Source: Achromobacter spanius | GTDB taxonomy: Bacteria; Pseudomonadota; Gammaproteobacteria; Burkholderiales; Burkholderiaceae_B | Assembly (NCBI RefSeq): GCF_003994415.1 | Contig: NZ_CP034689.1 | Span: forward strand, 5,332,001-5,396,000 | Length of the DNA stretch: 64,000 nucleotides | Reading direction: 5' to 3' | Part shown: positions 1 to 8,253 of the stretch, piece by piece | Layout: every line of letters starts with the position of its first letter | Position numbering within the stretch: the first letter of the stretch is position 1 | The notes under the pieces: generated by a model | Seen by the model: only the letters and a program-made list of their open reading frames with translations | Told to the model about the DNA's origin: nothing | The model's database searches: none | Translations under genes and position numbers: made by a program

Positions 1-236
1 AAGACATCCACATGCCGAAGAACACCGGCGCGGGTGTGTACATCGGTCTGTTCGGCTTGATCATGTGCTTTGCGCTGATCTGGCACATCTGGTGGCTCGC
101 CGCCGCTGGTTTCGTCGGCATGATCGGTGCGTTCATCGCTCGCGCCTACGACCGTGACGTCGATTACTGGGTCCCGGCCGCGGAAGTCGAACGCATCGAA
201 AACGCTCACTTTGACAAAATGCAGAAGGCCGCCTGA
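1..236 (+). CDS. cyoB: Cytochrome bo3 ubiquinol oxidase subunit I, C-terminal end (partial)
   Basis: Only the C-terminus is present; the frame is open from the first base and stops at TGA 234-236. The residues DIHMPKNTGAGV are typical of the last part of CyoB, followed by a hydrophobic stretch (IGLFGLIMCFALIWHIWWLA) that would be the final membrane helices and a polar tail. CyoB carries the haem b, haem o3 and CuB centres of the proton-pumping quinol oxidase in the inner membrane. The catalytic part lies upstream of the window. The identification rests on this tail plus the next two genes, which are cyoC and cyoD in canonical order three bases downstream and then overlapping. Confidence 0.9.
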   Translation, partial: DIHMPKNTGAGVYIGLFGLIMCFALIWHIWWLAAAGFVGMIGAFIARAYDRDVDYWVPAAEVERIENAHFDKMQKAA

Positions 237-239
237 GCC

Positions 240-854
240 ATGATTCAAGCCGTAGCCACTCACCCCCACGCGGGTCACGACGATCACGCGCATCATGACG
301 ATGGATCCAAGACCGTTTTCGGTTTCTGGGTCTATCTGATGAGCGACTTGCTGATCTTTTCGGTGCTGTTCGCCACGTTCGCGGTGTTGTCCAACGCCAC
401 CGCGGGCGGCCCCACGGGCAAGGAACTGTTCGACCTGAAGTTCGTGCTGGTCGAAACGCTGTTGCTGTTGTTCTCCAGCTTCACCTTCGGCATGGCCAAC
501 CTGAACGTGCACGCCAACAACAAGTCCCGCGCGATGGGCTGGTTGATGGTCACGTTCCTGTTCGGCGCGGGCTTTATCGCGATGGAAGTCTGGGAATTCC
601 ATCACCTGATCACTGAAGGCGCGGGCCCCGGCCGCAGTGCTTACCTGTCGGCGTTCTTCACGCTGATCGGCACGCACGGCCTGCACGTCACCTTCGGCCT
701 GATCTGGATCATCGTCATGCTCGACATGATCCGCCGCCATGGCCTGGACTCGATCAACAAGCGTCGCCTGGCGTGCCTGAGCCTGTTCTGGCACTTCCTG
801 GACATCGTCTGGATCTGCGTCTTCACCTTCGTCTATCTCATGGGAGCCATCTGA
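240..854 (+). CDS. cyoC: Cytochrome bo3 ubiquinol oxidase subunit III
   Basis: 204 residues, the normal CyoC length. It begins with a His/Asp-rich cytoplasmic segment (about residues 6-23) and then has five hydrophobic segments of the haem-copper oxidase subunit III fold; the segment GTHGLHVTFGLIW is a family hallmark. The start lies three bases after the cyoB stop. The subunit stabilises the bo3 complex in the inner membrane and has no redox centre. It is cotranscribed with cyoB and cyoD, and its TGA stop overlaps the cyoD ATG (ATG at 854), implying translational coupling. Confidence 0.95.
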   Translation: MIQAVATHPHAGHDDHAHHDDGSKTVFGFWVYLMSDLLIFSVLFATFAVLSNATAGGPTGKELFDLKFVLVETLLLLFSSFTFGMANLNVHANNKSRAMGWLMVTFLFGAGFIAMEVWEFHHLITEGAGPGRSAYLSAFFTLIGTHGLHVTFGLIWIIVMLDMIRRHGLDSINKRRLACLSLFWHFLDIVWICVFTFVYLMGAI

Positions 855-1204
855 TGTCGCACTCCGCTGCGGCCGCACACGGCCACGACGATCACGCCGC
901 CGACCACGGCAGCCTGAAGTCCTACATCATCGGTTTCGTGCTCTCGCTGCTGCTCACCTTCGGCTCTTTCGGCCTGGTGATGCACGGCGCGCTGTCGCAC
1001 ACCATCACCATCGCCGGCGTCATTGCCCTGTGCGTGCTTCAGTTGCTGGTGCAACTGGTGTACTTCCTGCACATGGGCGCGTCGAAGTCGGCGCGCGACA
1101 ACCTCGCCGCGTTCGTCTTCACCGTGATGATCATCGCCATCATCGTGGGCGGGTCGGCATGGGTGCTGTACAACATGAACGTCAACATGGGCCACGCCCT
1201 GTAA
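854..1204 (+). CDS. cyoD: Cytochrome bo3 ubiquinol oxidase subunit IV
   Basis: 116 residues. The start is taken at 854, where ATG overlaps the cyoC stop, rather than at the upstream in-frame ATG at 773, which lies inside cyoC. A His-rich N-terminus (HGHDDHAADHG) is followed by three hydrophobic segments typical of CyoD; QLLVQLVYFLHMG is a characteristic motif. CyoD is the small assembly subunit of the bo3 oxidase that helps CuB insertion into subunit I. No cyoE follows; the operon ends at a strong hairpin 40 bases downstream. Confidence 0.95.
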   Translation: MSHSAAAAHGHDDHAADHGSLKSYIIGFVLSLLLTFGSFGLVMHGALSHTITIAGVIALCVLQLLVQLVYFLHMGASKSARDNLAAFVFTVMIIAIIVGGSAWVLYNMNVNMGHAL

Positions 1205-1243
1205 TGACGGTTTGCCGCCGGCGCTGTTAGTCAGCGGCAACGC

Positions 1244-1276
1244 AAAAAAACAGGCACCTTCGGGTGCCTGTTTTGC
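1244..1276. terminator. Bidirectional rho-independent terminator
   Basis: Perfect 8-bp stem CAGGCACC (1251-1258), loop TTCG, GGTGCCTG (1263-1270), with an A run before and a T run after. It can end the cyo operon on the plus strand and the ankyrin gene (stop at 1306) on the minus strand. Confidence 0.9.
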
Positions 1277-1305
1277 ATTGGAATTCCAGCACCGTGCGCG
1301 TCTGC

Positions 1306-3822
1306 CTAGCTCGGCGCCTTGACCGTCAGCATCACGTTGGCGCGCTTGGCCAGTTCCTGCGCGGACACGCCCACATAGGGCTGCACGCGCGAGGCCTGGT
1401 TCAAGTCGCAACTGGCCGCGCCCTGCGCACCGTCCAGCACCTGCCGCACCGCCCGCGCTGCCGTCGGGCTGATGGGACCGGCGTTGCCCAGTTGCCAGGC
1501 CAGCACATCAGCCACCGCCATGCCGCAGCGCCACGGGGTGCGATACAGCCCGGCGTCGTGGTCCATCAGCATCTTGGCCTTGGCCTCGTTGCCCACGCGC
1601 AGCATGATCACCAGCGGCAAGGCGTCGGCATTCACGACGCCATCCAGGCGTACGCTGGTATCGGTTCTGTCCGACGCATCGGCGCCCTGTTCCAGCCATT
1701 GCAGATAAAGGTCGTCAGGCAGCCACGGCAGGCTGAGCGGCGCGATCATGTTGTTGGCGATGCCCGTTGCATCATTCGCGCGGGTCAGCGGCACGCCGGC
1801 CGCCAGCAGACGGTCGGCAGTAGCGCGCAGCTTGGCGCGCTGGCCGTCCCATGCCGGGCTGTTCTGCTTGATGGCCGCGCGAATTTCCAACTGGTTCCAA
1901 ACACTGAGCAGGCTGGACAGCGATTCCGGCGTCAAGTCCTGGCGTGGCGGCTTGGCGGCTGCGGCCAATTGGTCCACCAGCGTCGGCTGCAGGGTGCGCG
2001 CGGCCAGCGTCAGCGCTTCGTTCAAGCCGTTGCGTTCCGGCGTCTTGCTGGCGCTGTAGCCCCCCACCGCCGCGTCCGCGCCCTGGGCCAGCGCGAAGGT
2101 CACGCGCTCGGGAATGGGATACACGACTGTGGGCGTGAACTCGCCGTTGATGGCGCCGCGCAGCGCTTCCAGCAGGGGCGTTTCCCACATGCGTTGATTG
2201 CCATACGACATGCGCACATAGGCGGCATTGATGTCGGCGCCCTTCGCCAGCAGCGCCTGGGCAAACCAGAACGTCTTGGGGCTTTGCATCGCCGCGTGCA
2301 GCACCGATCGCCCATTTTTTTCGCGCACGTTAGGGTTGGCGCCCTTGGCCAGCAGATAGTTCAGGGTGTCCTTGTCTTCGCTGTAGTACGACACGCGGCG
2401 CATCAGCAACGGCATGCCGCTTGAATCGGGAACATCCAGCGGCGCGCCCGCCGCTATCAGGGCGTCGGCCAACGCATAGCGTTGTGCGGTCGGGCGCGTG
2501 TCGCGCGCCTCGGGCAGCGCGGCGGCCAGCAGCACGTAGCCGTTGTTCGGACCATCGGCGCGCGCGCCCGCCGCCAGCAGCACCTGCACCGTATCCAACT
2601 GCTTGCGGGACACGGCCACCGCCAGCGCCGACGTGCCGTACTCGTTCACGCCGTTGGGGTCCTGGCCCGCGGCCAATTCGGCGCGCACCGCGTTCAGATC
2701 TTCAGCCTGGATGGCCTTGAAGATCGCCAGCCTTGGCCGGCAAGTCTCTGCGTTCAGCGGCGTGGTTTCATTCAGCGCCGCACCGATCCGCGTGGCGATG
2801 TTGGCGGGGATAGGGTCATTGCCGGCGAGGCGGCGCGAGCAATACAGCCGGTAATCCTCGCGCGCCAACGCTAGTAAATAGTCGCGCTTGTCGCGCGTCT
2901 TCGTGCTCTGCTTCCAGCGCGCATCGGCACGGTTCAGATAGGCCGCCGTGCGCGCCGGGTCGCGCCGCAACACGTCGCTCAGGATGCGGTCGGCCTGCTC
3001 GGTATGGCCCGACTCGGTCAGCCAGAAGCCATAGTCATTCAACGCCGTCAGCATCTCGGGATCTTTGCCGCTGGGGTCGATCTCGCGGTAGTCCTGCTCC
3101 ATGACGAATCGGCGCAGATCGGCCAGGGCGCGGCTGAACTCGGCGGCCTTGGCGCGTGGAATGGCGCGCGCCACCTGATGCAGCGTGCGGAAGGTGGCGG
3201 TCACGTCCACCGGCGCGCGATACTCAAAACGCACGTCGGCGGGAAACGCCGGCATGCGCACGGGATAGTCGGTCAGCACGGGCCGCAGCGTGGCCAAGGC
3301 GCGTGCGCGGCGCTCGTCGTTCCAGGGCCGGTCGGCCGTTATCACGATCAATCTTGCATCGGCATGGACGGCAGCGGCCACGCCGTCCGCATCCACCAGA
3401 AATCCGTTAGCCCGCGTGTCGTCCGCGCCCGGATAGTCGTAGCCCACCCAGTACTGGGTTTGCGCATCGCGCGGCGCCCTGACCGTGACGTTTTCTTCGC
3501 GCGATGCCTGCCACGTTGCCGGGTCGATCACCAAGGGCTGCGAGCGGAAATCCAGCTTGAATTCCTTGCCCGCGCCGCGCACGTACCGATACAGGTAGAG
3601 CCGGTTCTCCATCTGCCCGACCAATAGCGCGTCCTTGACGTTCTCGGTTCCCCAGGCCCGCCGCTCGGGTTCACGCAGCGGGTAGCGCGACAAGCGCATG
3701 GATTCGATCACGGCCCCGATGTCAAAGGCCATGGCGGGCCGTGGCGCGGCGGAAAGGCCAGCCAAGGCCACCAGGACGGCGCCGAACAATCGGGAAACTG
3801 CGGGACGGAGGCTGCGCGGCAT
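1306..3822 (-). CDS. Exported ankyrin-repeat protein
   Basis: 838 residues. The N-terminus is a signal peptide (RLFGAVLVALAGLSAAPRPAMA, cleavage near residue 32), so the protein is probably periplasmic or surface-associated. The first half (to about residue 370) is not a family I recognise; it contains a TPR-like stretch around the residues ALNDYGFWLTESGHTEQA. From about residue 385 onward there are ankyrin-type repeats, shown by cores such as GTSALAVAVSRKQLDTVQVL, LLAKGANPNVREKNGRSVLH and LLAKGADINAA. Ankyrin repeats bind other proteins; no partner is evident here. It is a single-gene unit, divergent from the nifQ-like gene and ending at the terminator shared with cyo. Confidence 0.8.
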   Translation of the reverse strand: MPRSLRPAVSRLFGAVLVALAGLSAAPRPAMAFDIGAVIESMRLSRYPLREPERRAWGTENVKDALLVGQMENRLYLYRYVRGAGKEFKLDFRSQPLVIDPATWQASREENVTVRAPRDAQTQYWVGYDYPGADDTRANGFLVDADGVAAAVHADARLIVITADRPWNDERRARALATLRPVLTDYPVRMPAFPADVRFEYRAPVDVTATFRTLHQVARAIPRAKAAEFSRALADLRRFVMEQDYREIDPSGKDPEMLTALNDYGFWLTESGHTEQADRILSDVLRRDPARTAAYLNRADARWKQSTKTRDKRDYLLALAREDYRLYCSRRLAGNDPIPANIATRIGAALNETTPLNAETCRPRLAIFKAIQAEDLNAVRAELAAGQDPNGVNEYGTSALAVAVSRKQLDTVQVLLAAGARADGPNNGYVLLAAALPEARDTRPTAQRYALADALIAAGAPLDVPDSSGMPLLMRRVSYYSEDKDTLNYLLAKGANPNVREKNGRSVLHAAMQSPKTFWFAQALLAKGADINAAYVRMSYGNQRMWETPLLEALRGAINGEFTPTVVYPIPERVTFALAQGADAAVGGYSASKTPERNGLNEALTLAARTLQPTLVDQLAAAAKPPRQDLTPESLSSLLSVWNQLEIRAAIKQNSPAWDGQRAKLRATADRLLAAGVPLTRANDATGIANNMIAPLSLPWLPDDLYLQWLEQGADASDRTDTSVRLDGVVNADALPLVIMLRVGNEAKAKMLMDHDAGLYRTPWRCGMAVADVLAWQLGNAGPISPTAARAVRQVLDGAQGAASCDLNQASRVQPYVGVSAQELAKRANVMLTVKAPS

Positions 3823-3959
3823 GCGTGGGGGAAACCAGAAGAATCAGGGACGCTGATGATACCCGGCAGCGCCCCAGGATTTACTGGCCACCGAGGTCGG
3901 TCCTTCGGGTATGTCCTGAGACGATTTTGTCCACAATATCGCGAGAATTTCATGGCTTT

Positions 3960-3983
3960 CGTTATATATTTCGCAACATAACG
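3960..3983. promoter_or_regulatory. ModE-like palindromic operator upstream of the nifQ-like gene
   Basis: CGTTATAT (3960-3967), an 8-base spacer, then ACATAACG (3976-3983). The arms are inverted repeats with 7 of 8 positions matching and resemble the CGTTATAT-spacer-ATAACG form of molybdate-responsive ModE (Mop) boxes. The site lies 45 bases before the ATG at 4028 in locally AT-rich DNA, where it could overlap the promoter. ModE binding is inferred; no modE gene is in the window. Confidence 0.55.
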
Positions 3984-4027
3984 AGTTCATTAACATCAGA
4001 ATTACTTCAGCGATACCCGCTACCCCT

Positions 4028-4657
4028 ATGGACGCCGTGCTGACCTCTTCTTCCGCCCATGCCGACATCGCCCTGTCGGCCCAGCGGTTTGCCCGCGCCC
4101 TGTTGCACCACGCGCCGCCGGGCCACCCAGATGCGGGCTTTTTCGCCACGCTAATCGGCACCAGTCTGGCTCACCACGACCTGGCGCGCAGCGGCCTGTG
4201 TCCGAAAGAACTGGCGGATCTGCTGGACTATCTTTTCCCCGACGCCCTTGCGTCCCAGGATGCCAGGCTGGCCGCCTTGGGCCAGCAATTCAGCGCCTAT
4301 GCCGCGCGTGGCCGGGGCGACCCCCAGCCCGGCTTCACCTTGCTGGTGCGCGTGCTGCTTGAAGCCTACCGCGCCCCCGATACCCCCACCACGCCCTGGG
4401 TCACCGGCGTGCTGGTGCATGCCTGCCTGCGCCCCGACCACCTGTGGCGCGACCTGGGCCTGTCCGGCCGTGAAGACCTGACCTTCGTGCTGGCGCGCCA
4501 CTATCCCGGCCTGGTGATGCGCAACGCGCGCAATCTGCGTTGGAAACAGTTCCTGGCGTACTCGGCTTGCGAGCACGCGGGTCTGCCGCCGTCGGCCGCG
4601 CCGGGCTGCTTCCAGTGCGAAGACCACGGCGCCTGCTACGCCAACGGGCCCGACTGA
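4028..4657 (+). CDS. nifQ: NifQ-like molybdenum-handling protein
   Basis: 209 residues. The C-terminal half carries the NifQ signature: HLWRDLGL, the segment YPGLVMRNARNLRWKQFL, and a terminal cysteine cluster Cys181-x12-Cys194-x2-Cys197-x5-Cys203. NifQ of diazotrophs binds a Mo-Fe-S cluster through C-x4-C-x2-C-x5-C and donates Mo to nitrogenase cofactor assembly; the first spacing is longer here. No other nif gene is present in 64 kb, so a role outside nitrogen fixation, for example molybdenum storage or delivery, is possible. A ModE-like palindrome precedes the gene. It stands alone, convergent with the TonB receptor. Confidence 0.75.
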   Translation: MDAVLTSSSAHADIALSAQRFARALLHHAPPGHPDAGFFATLIGTSLAHHDLARSGLCPKELADLLDYLFPDALASQDARLAALGQQFSAYAARGRGDPQPGFTLLVRVLLEAYRAPDTPTTPWVTGVLVHACLRPDHLWRDLGLSGREDLTFVLARHYPGLVMRNARNLRWKQFLAYSACEHAGLPPSAAPGCFQCEDHGACYANGPD

Positions 4658-4684
4658 GGGCGGCGCCAGCCGGCGCCCGACCCG

Positions 4685-6802
4685 CTAGAACCGGTAGGTG
4701 GCGCCCAAACCCAGCCCCAGGCTGCGCCCCGCGGCCGGTTCGTAATAACGACCATTGTTTTCGTTGACGATCACCGAGCCTGCGTATTGCCTGTCGAACA
4801 GGTTGTCCACACGCGCATAGGCGCTGAGTTCCCAGGCGTCCACCTTCTTGATATAGCCAGCGCTCAAGGCCGCCACGAAGTAGCCGGGCGCGTCCTGGTC
4901 ATTGGCGTCATTCACATAGATCTTGCTAAGCAGGCGGCCTTCCACCGCGGCCTGCCAACCTTCGGGCGGGGCCCAGGCCAGCGATGCAAACACCGCTTGC
5001 CGTGCAATGCCGGGGATTTTGTTGCCCGCGCGGATGCCGCCCGTGCCGTCGTCGGCGTAGCGCGCGTTCAACCAGGTATAGGCAAACTGCGTGCGCCAGT
5101 GCGGCGCCAGTTCACCCGACCAACCCAGCTCGAAGCCGTCACGCCGCGTGCGGCCCGCGTTCTGGTATGTGGTGCGCCCGCCCGAACTGCCGGCCGACAC
5201 AATCTCGTCTTTGGTGCCCATGTGGAACACGGCGGCGGTCAGGAACCCATCCGCCACGCGGGCCTTCATACCGGCTTCCAGGTTGGTGCTGAGCGACGGC
5301 GCCAAGCCAAAATTCAAGCCCGGCAAGCCGCCTGGCCGATAAGAGATTTCGTTGAACGTGGGCGTTTCGAACCCGCGTCCATAAGACGCGTACAGGCTGA
5401 CGTCGGCGCTTGCCGCATAGCGCAGCGCCGCCACCGGCAGGGCCTTGCGGTAGCGCGCCGAGCCGCTGTCGTCGCCGTTGCCGCTTGCCATGTAGTGGTC
5501 ATTGGAATCAAAGCTGACGGTGCTGTAGCGCAGGCCTGCGTCCAGCGTCCAGCGCGGCGTCATTTGCCAGGACGCTTGCAGGTAAGGGTCGGCGTTGTAC
5601 ACGGTGTTGGTTTCATCGCGGCGCAGCGCGCCCTGCACACCCAATTGCGGGTTGGCCACCGTACCGGTGAAATTCTGATAGCCCTTGCGGTCTTCTCGCA
5701 TGGCATCGTAGGAAAAGCCGCCCACCAGCGTGAGCGGACGGCCGGCGAAGTCCAGCTCTGATGTCCAGCGCACATCCGCGCCGCCATACTGGCGCGCCAG
5801 ATCAATGACACCGCCCGCCTGCGTGGGCGCCAGTTGCACGACGGGCGGAATGGATTGGTACTGGGTGGTGTCGCGCTGGCCGTAGTACGCCATCACGCGC
5901 AGGGTATTGCGGCTGTCCACCTGCCGTTCATAGACCATGCCGCCTTGCGTCTGGCGCACCGTCTTGCGGGTGTTGTATTGCTCGGCCAGGGGGGCTGCGC
6001 GCGGGTCATCCTGAAACTGCTGATACGTCAGGCCCAGTGGGTCCTGCGCTTTCAGGTCCACGCTGTTGACCACGATGGTCAGGCGGCTGGCGTCGTCCAG
6101 TTGCAGGCCCAGCTTGGCGTTGGCCAGGTTCTTGCGAGCCGCGCTGTGGTCGCGATAGCCGTCGGTGGTGAAGCGCGTGAGGCCCACCACGTAGTCCACG
6201 TCGCCAGCGCTGGGACCGGCCCCCGTGCTGGTGGCGCCGCTGGCTGTTGCGCCATAACGCCAGGTGCCGTAGCTGCCGCCCCAGGCGCTGGCCGACACGG
6301 ACGGAGGCGCCGCCCCGTCTTCGGTAAAGGCCTGGATCACGCCGCCCGACGAATTACCGTACAGCGCTGAAAACGGCCCGCGCATGACTTCGACCCGGCC
6401 CAACGTGGCGATGTCGATATTCGAGGTCTGCCCCTGCCCGTCCGGCATCGTGGCCGGAATGCCGTCCACGTACAGGCGCACACCGCGCACGCCGAAGGTG
6501 GACCGCGCGCCAAAGCCACGGCTGGAAATCTGCAGGTCTTGCGCGTAGTTCTGGCGGTTCTGGATCTGCAGGCCCGGCACGCCCGCCAGGCCTTCGGACA
6601 GGTTGATCTGCGCCTGGCCCTGGCGCATGCGTACGCCGTCCACCACATCGACCGACGCGGGCGTGTCCAGCACCGACGTGCCCAGGCGCGTGCCAGTCAC
6701 CACCACCGGCGCCAAGGTGGCGTCGGCTGGCTGTGCCCAGACGCTGTGGTTCAGCGCTGCGGTCAGTGCCGCCGTCAGCACGGCAGTGGGCGCCCCCGGC
6801 AT
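4685..6802 (-). CDS. pqqU: PqqU/YncD-like TonB-dependent outer-membrane receptor
   Basis: About 705 residues from the ATG at 6802; an in-frame ATG at 6928 would add 42 residues before the signal peptide. Signal sequence GAPTAVLTAALTAAL up to VWAQ, then a TonB box region (LAPVVVTGTRL), a plug domain and a 22-strand barrel ending in a terminal Phe. The plug motif RQNYAQDLQISSRGFGARST and the following GIPATMPDGQGQTSNID closely match Escherichia coli YncD (PqqU), which imports pyrroloquinoline quinone. There is no STN domain and no adjacent ECF sigma/FecR pair, unlike the three receptors further along. Substrate specificity is inferred from the plug motif only. It is divergent from slyX. Confidence 0.8.
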   Translation of the reverse strand: MPGAPTAVLTAALTAALNHSVWAQPADATLAPVVVTGTRLGTSVLDTPASVDVVDGVRMRQGQAQINLSEGLAGVPGLQIQNRQNYAQDLQISSRGFGARSTFGVRGVRLYVDGIPATMPDGQGQTSNIDIATLGRVEVMRGPFSALYGNSSGGVIQAFTEDGAAPPSVSASAWGGSYGTWRYGATASGATSTGAGPSAGDVDYVVGLTRFTTDGYRDHSAARKNLANAKLGLQLDDASRLTIVVNSVDLKAQDPLGLTYQQFQDDPRAAPLAEQYNTRKTVRQTQGGMVYERQVDSRNTLRVMAYYGQRDTTQYQSIPPVVQLAPTQAGGVIDLARQYGGADVRWTSELDFAGRPLTLVGGFSYDAMREDRKGYQNFTGTVANPQLGVQGALRRDETNTVYNADPYLQASWQMTPRWTLDAGLRYSTVSFDSNDHYMASGNGDDSGSARYRKALPVAALRYAASADVSLYASYGRGFETPTFNEISYRPGGLPGLNFGLAPSLSTNLEAGMKARVADGFLTAAVFHMGTKDEIVSAGSSGGRTTYQNAGRTRRDGFELGWSGELAPHWRTQFAYTWLNARYADDGTGGIRAGNKIPGIARQAVFASLAWAPPEGWQAAVEGRLLSKIYVNDANDQDAPGYFVAALSAGYIKKVDAWELSAYARVDNLFDRQYAGSVIVNENNGRYYEPAAGRSLGLGLGATYRF

Positions 6803-6930
6803 CGTGCGCCGCCAGCGCGGGCGCAGGCCCCGGCCGGCGTCGCCAACCCGGATTTCTTTTTGCCACGCAATGCCGTTCCTGATCACCGCCTCCGTCAAAT
6901 CCGTCTCCCTGTTGAAATGCCTGGCCATTG

Positions 6931-6963
6931 CCTATGCCATTGGAAATCCGTCATGGGAATAGG
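6931..6963. promoter_or_regulatory. Imperfect inverted repeat between receptor and slyX
   Basis: CCTATGCCAT (6931-6940) and ATGGGAATAGG (6953-6963) form an imperfect dyad in the gap between the divergent receptor and slyX. It overlaps the upstream side of the long receptor start. A regulator site is possible, but nothing identifies the protein. Confidence 0.25.
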
Positions 6964-6977
6964 TTCTAATAGCCGCC

Positions 6978-7193
6978 ATGGAACCCATGCAAGACATTGA
7001 ACGCCGCCTGCAAGAGCTGGAAATCAAATCCAGCTTTGCGGATGATCTGTTGGAACAGCTCAACCAGATTATCGTCCGCCAGCAACAGCAGATAGACCGC
7101 CTGCAGCGCGAAGTTGCCGACCTGCGCCAGCAGGCGCCTGAAGGCGCCGCGCCCTTTCGCAGCCTGCGCGACGAACTGCCGCCGCACTATTGA
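6978..7193 (+). CDS. slyX: SlyX family protein
   Basis: 71 residues, the normal SlyX length. An acidic coiled coil (residues 4-46: IERRLQELEIKSSFADDLLE, then heptads up to QREVADLRQ) is followed by a short proline-rich tail ending in ELPPHY, both typical of the family. The molecular function of SlyX is unknown; in enterobacteria it is found near slyD. The start is the first ATG after the gap shared with the divergent receptor; a second in-frame ATG lies three codons later. Confidence 0.9.
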   Translation: MEPMQDIERRLQELEIKSSFADDLLEQLNQIIVRQQQQIDRLQREVADLRQQAPEGAAPFRSLRDELPPHY

Positions 7194-7480
7194 CGCGGCC
7201 GTCGTGAAGCAGCCTTGATGGCGCCGCGCCGCCAATAGCGGTAGCGCAGCAAGCGCCCCAGCCGCTGCAGCGGCGGCACGCGCCGCACCAAACCGATTCC
7301 CATCCGCGCAAGCCAACTGAATCTGGCCCGTTGCGTGCGCAAGCTGTCGTCATCCAGCCCTTGCTCGGTACGCATCAGCAAGCCGGGTGCCTGGGCAGTT
7401 GCAGCACCTCTGCTTCACGCAGATACAGGAACAAGCCTTCGGCCACCACCAACGTCGGTTTATCGGTGGGTATTCGCGCC
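7194..7480 (-). pseudogene. Fragments of a class I SAM-dependent methyltransferase (LCMT/Tcmp family)
   Basis: On the minus strand from ATG near 7474, 37 codons read MARIPTDKPTLVVAEGLFLY then LREAEVLQLP before a stop. This matches the motif of leucine-carboxyl-methyltransferase-like O-methyltransferases (PTLVVAEGLFLYL). The next minus-strand frame (7187-7381, 64 codons, Arg-rich) could be the C-terminal remainder after a frameshift or internal deletion, or may not be coding. The SAM-binding N-terminal half is absent and replaced by AT-rich DNA, so this is a relic. Overlap with the 3' end of slyX is small. Confidence 0.45.
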
Positions 7481-7701
7481 ATGCAGCTACCCCTATCAAA
7501 TTTGCCTGCTATCGATTCCATAAATGGAAACTATGCGGAAAATAGAACGATATTCTTCCACTCATGGAAATATCTTTTACGAAGATACGGGTTTATCCCT
7601 ATTCTTGATCGGCGCAGAATTCAGTCATCGGGAAACAGCAACGAACCACGACGGATAGGCCGCCGGATTCGCCCCCAGGCTCTTGAAATCGGAGATTTAC
7701 C
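7481..7701. other. AT-rich intergenic segment
   Basis: No gene seen. Base composition from about 7490 to 7640 is visibly lower in G+C than the surroundings. It holds a perfect dyad TTCCATAAATGGAA at about 7518-7531 and a bulged hairpin GATAT/ATATC around TTCCA/TGGAA at about 7552-7577. It probably contains the promoter of the DUF4148 gene at 7702, preceded by the ribosome-binding-like GGAGAT. Confidence 0.4.
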
Positions 7702-8058
7702 ATGAAGAAGACCCTCGCTACCGCTTTGATGTTGTCCATTGCCGCCCTGAGCGCCGGCGCCTACGCATCAGAAAACACCGAACCCAACGACGTGCCGTTC
7801 CAAGGCGTGTACGGCACCCCGTATGAAGGCCCGACCCACGCCCAGGTGCAAACCGAGCTGGTTGCGGCCAAGGCCGCCGGCCTGGTGAGCAACGTTGAAC
7901 CCAACGATGTGCCGTTCCAAGGTGTGTACGGCGCGCCGCAATCGGGCAAGACCCGCGCCCAGGTGCAAGCCGAACTGGCGACCGCCAAGGCTGCTGGCCT
8001 GGTGTCCAACGTGGAACCGAACGACATGCCTTTCGCCGGCGTGTATCAAAGCAACTGA
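7702..8058 (+). CDS. Exported DUF4148-type repeat protein
   Basis: 118 residues with a signal peptide cleaved after AYA (about residue 22). The mature protein is made of near-identical repeats of about 39 residues: the core NDVPFQGVYG occurs near residues 30 and 69 and as NDMPFAGVY near 108, separated by T-AQVQ-EL--AKAAGLVSNVEP segments. The AQVQAEL...AKAAGL element is the DUF4148 motif common in Burkholderiales exported proteins; function is unknown. The repeat is visible in the DNA as well, so it arose by recent internal duplication. A strong terminator follows, so it is a single-gene unit. Confidence 0.8.
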   Translation: MKKTLATALMLSIAALSAGAYASENTEPNDVPFQGVYGTPYEGPTHAQVQTELVAAKAAGLVSNVEPNDVPFQGVYGAPQSGKTRAQVQAELATAKAAGLVSNVEPNDMPFAGVYQSN

Positions 8059-8133
8059 TCTGCCCGGCGGCGCGTCGGCAACCCGCCAGCACCGCGCCGC
8101 GCAACGATTACCCCCTCCCCTTGTTGTACCTTG

Positions 8134-8161
8134 GCCGCCTGCTTGCAGGCGGCGTTTTTTT
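8134..8161 (+). terminator. Rho-independent terminator of the DUF4148 gene
   Basis: Perfect stem GCCGCCTGC (8134-8142), loop TT, GCAGGCGGC (8145-8153), then G and seven T. Confidence 0.95.
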
Positions 8162-8253
8162 GCCGGCCGCCCTGCGTGGCAAACGCAACGGCTTCGCGTA
8201 CTATCGGCTCCAGTGCCAATACAAAAATCTGATTCATCAGAAGGGAGCCCATC

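Noticed and set aside
1264..2424. Long plus-strand open frame opposite the ankyrin gene
   Set aside because: High-GC antisense shadow; composition rich in Arg/His/Gln and no domain.
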